A stretch of 12,576 nucleotides of DNA from Candidatus Sumerlaeota bacterium. GTDB lineage: Bacteria > Sumerlaeota > Sumerlaeia > JADFCT01. The position numbers were made by a program, and so were the translations under genes. The notes below the pieces were generated by a model. That model searched no databases, was not told the DNA's origin, and saw nothing but the letters and a program-made list of their open reading frames with translations. The first letter of the stretch is position 1; the number at the start of each line of letters is the position of its first letter. This document shows, one piece after another, positions 6,425 to 12,576 of the stretch. The DNA is taken from positions 1 to 12,576 of the forward strand of contig JAPLSP010000705.1 in assembly GCA_026398575.1 (NCBI GenBank), in the 5' to 3' direction.

Positions 6425-9400
6425 ATGCCGCACACGTTTTTGCGCCGCAGGCAAAGTTTGAAAAATCTGCACGAAACGGTTTACAGCCATATCTATACGC
6501 CCGTCGCCCAACTCGACGCCGTGGCTTACTGGAGCAAGGAACCGCTGCCGTTCTCGCGGCGGACGTCCGGCAAAAAAATCTCCGTCGCGCTTGGCAAAAA
6601 ATGGGGGAACCTCTTCGATTGCGCCTGGTTTCATTTCACCGGACGCGTTCCCGCCGCCGCCGCGGGACGCGAGACGGTTCTGCTCATTGACGTGTCGGGC
6701 GAGGGCTGCGTCTTCGACGAACATGGCAATCCCGCCCTCGGCCTGACCAGCCGCGGAAGCGAATTTCCCGGAACGTTCGGCCCGACCAAGCGCGCCGTGC
6801 CGTTGCTCAAAAGAGCCAAAGGCGGCGAAAAGGCGGACGTCTGGGTGGACGCCGGCTGCAACGGCCTGTTCGGCAACCTGCTCAGTGATGGCGTGCTCAA
6901 GGAAGCCTCCATCGCCGTTCTCAATCGCGAAATGTGGGGCCTGTTTTTCGACGCCGAAGTTCTCTGGCATTTGATGATGGAGCTGCCCGAGGAATCCGCG
7001 CGGGGGCAGCAAATTCTTTTCGCGCTTCACCGCGCCTCGCTCTGCCTGAATGACTACACCGAAGAAGAGGCGCAGGCCGCGCGGGCGATCCTGGCGCCCG
7101 CGCTGGCCAGGAGCGGCGGCGATCCGGCGCTGCAAATCAGCGCCGTCGGACATGCGCACATTGACCTGGCATGGCTCTGGCCCGTGCGCGAGACCAAGCG
7201 CAAAGGCGCCCGCACCTTTGCGACGGCGCTGGCCTTGATGGAGCGCTATCCCGAATACATTTTCGGCCAAAGCCAGCCGCAGATATATCAGTGGATGAAG
7301 GAGGACTATCCGGCGCTCTATCGGCGCATCAAGCGGCGCGTGGCCGATGGGCGCTTCGAGCCGCAGGGCTGCATGTGGGTCGAGGCCGACACCAACATCA
7401 CCGGCGGCGAGTCGCTGGTGAGGCAAATCCTTCACGGCAAGCGCTTCTACCGCCGCGAATTCGGCAAGGATATCAACTACCTCTGGCTTCCGGACGTCTT
7501 CGGCTACAGCGGCGCGCTGCCGCAAATCCTCAAGAAATCGGGCGTGGATTATTTCATGACGCAAAAGATGTCGTGGAACGTGTTCAACAAATTCCCGCAC
7601 CACACCTTCTTCTGGAAAGGCATTGACGGCTCGCGCGTGCTGGCGCACATGCTGCCGGACGATGACTATAACGGTACGGCCCTGCCCCTGCGCGCGTGCT
7701 ACGCCGAGCGCAACTACAAAGACAAGGCCGTCTGCGGGCACTGCCTGATGCTCTTCGGCATCGGCGACGGCGGCGGCGGACCGGGCGCGGAACACCTCGA
7801 ACGGCTGGCGCGAGAAAAGAACTTGTCGGGAATGCCGGCGATCCGCATGGCGCCCGCTGAGGAGTTCTGGCCGCTGATTGACCGCGAAGACGCGTCCTAC
7901 GCCGAATGGGTGGGCGAGCTCTACCTCGAACGCCATCAAGGCACCTTCACAACGCAGGCGCGCAACAAGCGCGCCAACCGCAAGATGGAGCTGGCCCTGC
8001 GCGATTGCGAATTCGCCGCTGTGATGGCGATGACGGCGGGACGCGCGAAGTATCCGGCTGCGGCCCTCGAAAAAATCTGGCAGGAGGTTTTGCTCTATCA
8101 ATTCCACGACGTGCTGCCCGGCTCCTCGATCACGCGCGTCTATGACGAGTCGCTGGCGCGCTATGGCGAAATGATGAAGGAAACCGAATCCCTGTTTTCG
8201 GCGATGGCCGCGGCGCTGGCCGGCGCCATTGACACGCGCGACGCCGTCAAGCCCGCCATCCTGTTGAACACACTTTCATGGGACCGCATGGGATGGGAAA
8301 AGATCGGCGATCAATGGACGCCGGTATCCGTTCCCGCGATGGGATATCAAGTAGTGGATACTGCCTTTTCCCGCGAGCTTCGGTTCAAGGATGTATCCGC
8401 CTCCACAATGCATCTCGAGAACGATTGCCTCCGCGTGACATTCGACCCGGAGGGATGGATCATTTCCGTCTTCGACAAGATCAACCGGCGCGAGGCCGTG
8501 GCCGAAGGCGAACGCGCCAATCTTCTGAAAGTCTATCGCGACGAGGGAGACGCATGGGACTTCCCTGAAAGCTCCGATCTTTACGCCGAACGCCCCGTTG
8601 AATATTTCCGCCTGGAATCCAGCAAGGCGCGTCTGGACGGGCCGCGCGCGATGGTGCGGCAAACGCGCGTCTATGGCGGTTCGCGCCTGACGCAGGAGAT
8701 CACTCTGACCGCCGGCAGTCCGCGGCTCGATTTCGTCACGCAGGTGGATTGGCGCGAAAAGCATCGCATGTTGCGCGCTTCATTCCCGGTCGCGGTCCAG
8801 GCGACGGAAGCCACCTGCGACATCCAGTTCGGCAGCCTGAAACGCCCGGCGCATCGCAACACCTCCTGGGAACAGGGAAAGATCGAAATCTGCGCGCACA
8901 AGTGGATTGACATGTCCGAGCCGAGTTTCGGCGTGGCGCTGCTGAACGACTGCAAATACGGCCATCGCGTCATCGGGAACACAATGGACATCAATCTGCT
9001 GCGAAGCCCGTGCTTCCCCGATCCCGTGGCCGATCGCGCGCGCCATCAATTCACCTACGCGCTCTATTCGCATCAGGGCGATTATGCGATGGGGGGCGTG
9101 GTTGAAGAGGCGTATGAACTGAACGTGCCGTTGCGCGTGATCCCCTGCCCTGCGTTGCGGAAGGCCTCGGCGCCTGCATCCCGGAAAGCCACAGCGCCCG
9201 CGACGCGCCGGGAAAAACTTCTGCCCGCCTCGCATTCCTTCCTGGAGGTGGAAGAGATCTGGCTCAATCCATCGCCTGAAGATGAGCAATCGCCCGCGCC
9301 CTGGCTGGCTTCGCGGGTTGTTGTGGAGGCGGTGAAGAAAGCGGAAGACGTCAATGGAATCATCGTGCGGCTTTATGAGACGAATGGCGCCCGGACGGCG

Positions 9401-9547
9401 GCAAGGATTCATTTCGGGTTCCCGGTCAAGTCGGCGGCGCTGGTGGACCTGATGGAGGAAAATCCCCAGCGGCTCAAAGTCCGGAAAGGCGCCGTAGACG
9501 TCACCTTCGGCCCGTTCGAAATCCAGACGCTGCTGATTCAATCATAA
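6425..9547 (+). CDS. GH38 alpha-mannosidase
   Basis: The 1040-aa product hydrolyses terminal alpha-linked mannose from glycans or oligosaccharides, using a catalytic zinc. The N-terminal beta region (about 1-235, with WFHFTGRVP near 70) is followed by the GH38 catalytic domain. There GHAHIDLAWLWP gives zinc ligands His245 and Asp247, WLPDVFGYSGALPQ gives the nucleophile and zinc ligand Asp357, and QFHDVLPGSS gives His561. GDGGGGP (about 448-454) and the middle-domain motif GELYLERHQGTFTTQ (about 497-511) are also typical. The C-terminal beta domain carries a tandem RKASAPAS/RKATAPAT insert at 912-927. No signal peptide is present, so it is probably cytosolic and acts on imported mannosides, like the Ams1/long bacterial type; the length fits. 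ATG 6425 is chosen because AAAGGGAA (6413-6420) precedes it by 4-5 nt; an in-frame GTG at 6404 is less likely. It converges with the downstream oxidoreductase genes. Confidence 0.93.
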   Translation: MPHTFLRRRQSLKNLHETVYSHIYTPVAQLDAVAYWSKEPLPFSRRTSGKKISVALGKKWGNLFDCAWFHFTGRVPAAAAGRETVLLIDVSGEGCVFDEHGNPALGLTSRGSEFPGTFGPTKRAVPLLKRAKGGEKADVWVDAGCNGLFGNLLSDGVLKEASIAVLNREMWGLFFDAEVLWHLMMELPEESARGQQILFALHRASLCLNDYTEEEAQAARAILAPALARSGGDPALQISAVGHAHIDLAWLWPVRETKRKGARTFATALALMERYPEYIFGQSQPQIYQWMKEDYPALYRRIKRRVADGRFEPQGCMWVEADTNITGGESLVRQILHGKRFYRREFGKDINYLWLPDVFGYSGALPQILKKSGVDYFMTQKMSWNVFNKFPHHTFFWKGIDGSRVLAHMLPDDDYNGTALPLRACYAERNYKDKAVCGHCLMLFGIGDGGGGPGAEHLERLAREKNLSGMPAIRMAPAEEFWPLIDREDASYAEWVGELYLERHQGTFTTQARNKRANRKMELALRDCEFAAVMAMTAGRAKYPAAALEKIWQEVLLYQFHDVLPGSSITRVYDESLARYGEMMKETESLFSAMAAALAGAIDTRDAVKPAILLNTLSWDRMGWEKIGDQWTPVSVPAMGYQVVDTAFSRELRFKDVSASTMHLENDCLRVTFDPEGWIISVFDKINRREAVAEGERANLLKVYRDEGDAWDFPESSDLYAERPVEYFRLESSKARLDGPRAMVRQTRVYGGSRLTQEITLTAGSPRLDFVTQVDWREKHRMLRASFPVAVQATEATCDIQFGSLKRPAHRNTSWEQGKIEICAHKWIDMSEPSFGVALLNDCKYGHRVIGNTMDINLLRSPCFPDPVADRARHQFTYALYSHQGDYAMGGVVEEAYELNVPLRVIPCPALRKASAPASRKATAPATRREKLLPASHSFLEVEEIWLNPSPEDEQSPAPWLASRVVVEAVKKAEDVNGIIVRLYETNGARTAARIHFGFPVKSAALVDLMEENPQRLKVRKGAVDVTFGPFEIQTLLIQS
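9158..9205 (+). repeat. 24-nt tandem duplication inside the mannosidase gene
   Basis: Two adjacent 24-nt units (9158-9181 and 9182-9205) encode RKASAPAS and RKATAPAT, residues 912-927 of the mannosidase. A partial third unit (RREK) follows. The Ala/Pro/Lys-rich composition suggests a flexible surface loop in the C-terminal beta domain, outside the catalytic core. Confidence 0.7.
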
Positions 9548-9708
9548 AGCAGACGCGGCCCGCCGGACCGCGCAGGAAGATGATTGGCTCACCACATTCT
9601 TTCATGCCGCGAGGTTGAGGTTAATGAAATAAGGACAAGCGCCCAAGAGCATCCTGAATCCCTGTCTTGGTATCAAGTGCAAATGCATGAGATTACGAAT
9701 TTGAAACC

Positions 9709-10953
9709 TCATTGCGTCAACCCGGTCAGATCGGGTTCGATCTTCTTGTTTGCCTTGATCATCTCGTCCCACGTGAGCTTGCCGTTGATCTTCCCCGCCT
9801 CGCGCCCCAGGATGCCGGTGAGCGTGCTGTTGACTCCCGCCAAAACGGTGGGATTGTGGCAAGCGCCTTCGAGGATGTTTTTGTGAAACAGCGCGATGTT
9901 GCTCTTGGCGCCATCCGAATAGAGGCTGGTGTGCTCGCCGCCCTGCCAGCCGCCATGCGATTTCTGATAAATCCATGTCCGTCCGTTATAACGGCCTTCC
10001 ATCACGGCGCCCTGCCCAAAAGCGGTCAACCCGCAATAGTCATCGCCGCTGGCGTCCTGGATGTATTTTCCGCGATGATTGTGGATCAAGCCGGCGGCGA
10101 ACTGGTACGTGGCTGAAAAGATGTCATGACTGTCGCCGTTGGGATTTTTGCGGCTGCGACGCGAACATCCAATGGCGAAGAGCGGCGCCTCATAGTTCGC
10201 CAGCCATTGCGCGGCGTTGAGCGCGTGAACGCCCGCCGCCAGCAGATAGCCGCCGCCCAATTCCTCGTCATTGACCCAAACCAGTCCCCGCAAACGGCTT
10301 TCGAGATTCTTCGTCTTGGGCGGATCGGCGGCGCCTTCATCAAAGTAGTAAGAGCAGATGAAAGGAATCTTGCCCAGTTCGCCCGCGCGAATTCGTCTGA
10401 CCGCCTCCTGCCAGAGCGGACTGGCGAGAATTTGGAAATCCACAAAGAAAACGAGTTTCTGTTCGGCGGCCTTCCTTCCCGATTCGGCGATGCTCAGGCA
10501 ACCCACCGTGTCGCATGCGATTGGTTTGGCCATATAGACATGACAGCCGGCATTGACGGCGGCGGCGGCATGTTCGGGAAACGCATAAGGCGGAGTCTGA
10601 AGGATGACCGCGTCCACTTTGCTTTCGATCAGCCGACGGTAGCCCATCAGCCCGGAGAAGCGGCGCGTCCTGGCCACGCCCAGAATATCGCCAATCTCGT
10701 CCGCCACTTGGGGGAAATAATCGGCCACCGCCACTACCTTGAAGCCGCCATGGTCATCAAAGAGATGGGCGATCCATCGTCCGCGTTCGCCCAGGCCGAC
10801 AATGCCAATTTCGATTTTCGAATTCGCCGCCGCGCCCCGAACCTGCGCGGGTTTGACGATGCTGAATGCGCTTCCGACCGCGGCGGCTGCTGCCGTGAGT
10901 TTGCGGCGGCTGAGGGCGGGCGAAATCTCATTTCGATCCGTTATAGCTTTCAT
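9709..10953 (-). CDS. Twin-arginine-exported Gfo/Idh/MocA oxidoreductase (Asn variant)
   Basis: The 414-aa product is an NAD(P)-dependent sugar or cyclitol oxidoreductase of the Gfo/Idh/MocA family. Substrate is unknown. An N-terminal twin-arginine signal (SRRKLTAAAAAVG, Arg16-Arg17) points to export as a folded, cofactor-loaded protein. The Rossmann fold starts with IGIVGLGERG (Gly53, Gly55, Gly58). The family's EKP motif appears as AKP with catalytic Lys143. The usual GxHxxD active-site motif reads GVHALN (His243, Asn246), so the Asp is replaced by Asn; the tandem paralogue upstream keeps Asp. The C-terminus carries GREAGKINGKLTWDEM, shared with the paralogue. The start at 10953 is chosen over an in-frame ATG 14 codons upstream because AGGA (10960-10963) is well spaced and the signal then begins close to the RR motif. 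It converges with the mannosidase gene and lies 193 nt downstream of its paralogue. Confidence 0.9.
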   Translation of the reverse strand: MKAITDRNEISPALSRRKLTAAAAAVGSAFSIVKPAQVRGAAANSKIEIGIVGLGERGRWIAHLFDDHGGFKVVAVADYFPQVADEIGDILGVARTRRFSGLMGYRRLIESKVDAVILQTPPYAFPEHAAAAVNAGCHVYMAKPIACDTVGCLSIAESGRKAAEQKLVFFVDFQILASPLWQEAVRRIRAGELGKIPFICSYYFDEGAADPPKTKNLESRLRGLVWVNDEELGGGYLLAAGVHALNAAQWLANYEAPLFAIGCSRRSRKNPNGDSHDIFSATYQFAAGLIHNHRGKYIQDASGDDYCGLTAFGQGAVMEGRYNGRTWIYQKSHGGWQGGEHTSLYSDGAKSNIALFHKNILEGACHNPTVLAGVNSTLTGILGREAGKINGKLTWDEMIKANKKIEPDLTGLTQ

Positions 10954-11024
10954 CCTGTTTCCTATCGCGTATGCATTTATGCCTTTATCCCGCACCGAAC
11001 GACAACATGCTCTCGTTCATTGCT

Positions 11025-11087
11025 ATCCGTGTTATCCGAGAAATCCGTGGTTGAAAATTAACCACAGATTTCCCGGATAACACGGAT
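11025..11087. repeat. Imperfect 28-bp palindrome between the oxidoreductase paralogues
   Basis: The left arm (11025-11052), ATCCGTGTTATCCGAGAAAT and on, pairs with the right arm (11060-11087) at 26 of 28 positions around a 7-nt loop (GAAAATT). The mismatches are A/G and C/T differences that would partly remain as G-U pairs in RNA. It lies in the 193-nt gap between the two minus-strand oxidoreductase genes. There it could act as an attenuator, a processing site or a dispersed repeat. No duplication flanks it. Confidence 0.85.
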
Positions 11088-11146
11088 GTCGCGCCGCGAA
11101 GCAGTATATTTTTGCAGACGGAATTTTCAAATATCCTTGTCCAGCT

Positions 11147-12415
11147 CTATTGCGTCAAGCCGCTCAGATCCACCTCGATCTTCTTGTTGGCCTTGATCAT
11201 CTCATCCCAGGTCATCTTCCCATTGATCTTGCCCGCTTCGCGCCCGAGGATCGTTGTGAGGGTGCTGTTGACGCTGGTCGGCGCCGTCGCGTTATCATAC
11301 ACGCCCTCGGTGATGTTTTTATGGAACAGCGCGACGTTGCGCTTGGCCCCTTCGGCGTAGAGGCCGGTATTCTCACCTCCCCGCCAACCGCCGCCGGGAC
11401 CGCCGTGAATCCAGGTCTTGCCGGTGTAACGCCCTTCCATCGTTGCGCCCTGCCCATAGGCCACCAAACCGCAGAAATCATTGCCGCTGTCGTTCTTGAT
11501 ATGCTCGCCGCGATGCGCGATGAGCGAGCCGTCCGGCATCTCGTAGGTGATTGAATAGACGTCATGGCTGTCGCCATGCGGGTCCTTGCGGCTCCGGCGC
11601 GAGCAGCCCATCGCGCTCAGGGGGGGCTTATCTCCCGCGATCCAAAGCGCGCCGTCAAGGGCGTGAATGCCGGCATTGACCAGATAGCTGGCGCCCAGGT
11701 CTTCGTCATTGACCCAAACCAAATGCCGCAGACGGCTTTCGATGGTTTTTGTCCTGACTGGATCGGAGAAGCCTTCGTCGAAGTAATAGGAACAGATGAT
11801 AGGAATCTTGCCCAAATCCCCTTTCCGGATGCGGCTGAGCGATTCCTGCCAGAACGGGCAGGTCCGGATTTGAAAGTCCACCAGGAATACTTTTTTCTGC
11901 TGGGTGTTCTTTTTGGCCAGCTCAGCGATGGTCAGACAGCCTGGAACGTCGCAGGCCACCGGCTTGGCCATGTAAACATGGCAGCCGGCGTTGACGGCGG
12001 CGGTTGCGTGTTCGGGAAAGACGTAGGGCGGCGTTTCCAGGACGACCGCGTCCACCTTGCTTTCGATCATGCGCTTATATCCCAGAAGACCCGAAAATCG
12101 CCGCGCCTTGTCCACGCCGAGTTCCTCGCCGGCCTTATCCACCACCTGGGGGAAATAGTCGGCAAGCGCCACGACTTTATAACCGCCGTGCTGGGCGAAG
12201 AAATTCGTGATCCAGCGCCCGCGACCGCCCTGGCCGACCACGCCGATCTCGACCTTGGAATTGGCCTCTGCCCCGCGAATCTGCGAGGGTTTGATGATCG
12301 TGAAAGCGGCTGTTGCAGTCGTTCCTGCAAACGCCGCTGTCGCCGCCGCTCCTGTAACAAATTGGCGGCGATTGAGACCTACGGTTTGATTATCCTGCAA
12401 TGTTTTCGATTCCAT
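11147..12415 (-). CDS. Twin-arginine-exported Gfo/Idh/MocA oxidoreductase (Asp-containing)
   Basis: The 422-aa product belongs to the Gfo/Idh/MocA family and resembles the neighbouring downstream protein over its whole length (by eye about two-thirds identical after the signal). It carries a twin-arginine signal (LNRRQFVTGAAATAAFAG, Arg16-Arg17), a nucleotide-binding IGVVGQGGRG (Gly61, Gly63, Gly66), the AKP form of the EKP motif with Lys151, and the canonical active-site GIHALD with His251 and Asp254. The expected role is oxidation or reduction of a sugar or glycoside in the periplasm with a tightly held NAD(P), as in exported glucose-fructose oxidoreductase. Substrate cannot be read from sequence. 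A first ATG at 12421 is only 1 nt after AAAGGAG (12423-12429), too close. The ATG at 12415 sits 7 nt away and is the likely start. Upstream, no firm promoter was found. Confidence 0.92.
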   Translation of the reverse strand: MESKTLQDNQTVGLNRRQFVTGAAATAAFAGTTATAAFTIIKPSQIRGAEANSKVEIGVVGQGGRGRWITNFFAQHGGYKVVALADYFPQVVDKAGEELGVDKARRFSGLLGYKRMIESKVDAVVLETPPYVFPEHATAAVNAGCHVYMAKPVACDVPGCLTIAELAKKNTQQKKVFLVDFQIRTCPFWQESLSRIRKGDLGKIPIICSYYFDEGFSDPVRTKTIESRLRHLVWVNDEDLGASYLVNAGIHALDGALWIAGDKPPLSAMGCSRRSRKDPHGDSHDVYSITYEMPDGSLIAHRGEHIKNDSGNDFCGLVAYGQGATMEGRYTGKTWIHGGPGGGWRGGENTGLYAEGAKRNVALFHKNITEGVYDNATAPTSVNSTLTTILGREAGKINGKMTWDEMIKANKKIEVDLSGLTQ

Positions 12416-12422
12416 TCCCATG

Positions 12423-12429
12423 CTCCTTT
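12423..12429 (-). promoter_or_regulatory. Ribosome-binding site that decides the start at 12415
   Basis: AAAGGAG on the minus strand is a near-perfect Shine-Dalgarno sequence. It is 1 nt from the ATG at 12421 but 7 nt from the ATG at 12415, so the second ATG is the functional start. Confidence 0.8.
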
Positions 12430-12515
12430 ATTAATAAGATGCCGTTTTCCTCATTTGATGCGCAGCGGGCAACATGAAATGCGATAAGGAACAGCGCCAG
12501 CTTTTGGAGTAAGGT

Positions 12516-12576
12516 GGCTTGCCGCCTTCTTTTTAGCGCCAGGGCCATTGAAACGCCAAAAAGAAGGCGGCAAGCC
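12516..12576. repeat. Palindromic repeat at the right window edge
   Basis: The left arm (12516-12538), starting GGCTTGCCGCCTTCTTTTT, pairs with the right arm (12554-12576) at 22 of 23 positions around a 15-nt loop (12539-12553). It lies upstream of the oxidoreductase gene that starts at 12415. The stem may continue past the window end, since GTAAGGT just before the left arm has no visible partner. It resembles the other palindromes here in size but not in sequence, and is probably a dispersed intergenic element. Confidence 0.85.

Noticed and set aside
6188..8107. Long (639-codon) open frame on the minus strand opposite the mannosidase
   Set aside because: It is fully antisense to a clear GH38 gene, its product is rich in His, Arg and Ala with no family motif, and its end simply reads through the 29-bp inverted repeat. 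GC-biased third positions of the real gene explain it.
9554..9572. Hairpin CGCGG...CCGCG just after the mannosidase stop codon as a terminator
   Set aside because: The stem is only 5 bp with a 9-nt loop and no T-run follows. The convergent gap 9548-9708 shows no better candidate.
10126..12487. Two plus-strand open frames of about 310 codons (10126-11061 and 11564-12487)
   Set aside because: They lie opposite the two oxidoreductase genes and resemble each other only because the real genes are paralogues. No start context or domain supports them.

Overview
The window looks like a piece of a chromosome from a Gram-negative-type, free-living bacterium, probably a PVC-superphylum member (Lentisphaerae, Verrucomicrobia or Planctomycetes) or a neighbouring uncultured phylum. 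This is an inference. It rests on moderately high GC, wide intergenic gaps that carry large palindromes, a very large secreted multidomain protease, and twin-arginine-exported Gfo/Idh/MocA oxidoreductases next to a glycosidase. No marker gene (rRNA, tRNA, ribosomal protein) is present to settle it.

Layout, left to right. (1) 1-60 holds a short purine-rich 9-nt repeat tract. (2) A small predicted lipoprotein gene lies on the minus strand (111-695). (3) A 443-nt gap follows, carrying a large GC-rich hairpin (880-966). (4) Two small plus-strand genes, a complete bacteriohemerythrin (1139-1543) and a Pmp3/UPF0057-type membrane protein (1582-1746), are probably co-transcribed. (5) A promoter-like sequence precedes a 1414-codon secreted protease gene (1887-6131). 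Its product joins a subtilisin-family S8 domain with an intact Asp/His/Ser triad to a papain-like C1A domain whose catalytic Cys is replaced by Ser, and then has about 640 residues of mostly unrecognised C-terminus. A hairpin terminator follows (6180-6209). (6) A perfect 29-bp inverted repeat (6293-6383) sits just before a cytosolic GH38 alpha-mannosidase gene (6425-9547). (7) Convergent to the mannosidase are two minus-strand tandem paralogues of the Gfo/Idh/MocA family (9709-10953 and 11147-12415), both with twin-arginine signals. They are separated by another imperfect palindrome (11025-11087). (8) The window ends in a fourth, unrelated palindrome (12516-12576).

How it may work together: the right half is a carbohydrate-handling neighbourhood. 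Two probably exported, cofactor-carrying sugar oxidoreductases face a cytosolic exo-alpha-mannosidase. The left half holds an oxygen/iron-binding hemerythrin with a small membrane protein, and a secreted dual-fold protease. No CRISPR array, transposase, tRNA or rRNA was seen. The points most worth a second look are the S8-C1A fusion with its Cys-to-Ser papain-like domain, the Asp-to-Asn difference at the active-site motif of one oxidoreductase paralogue, and the four unrelated palindromic repeats in the gaps.
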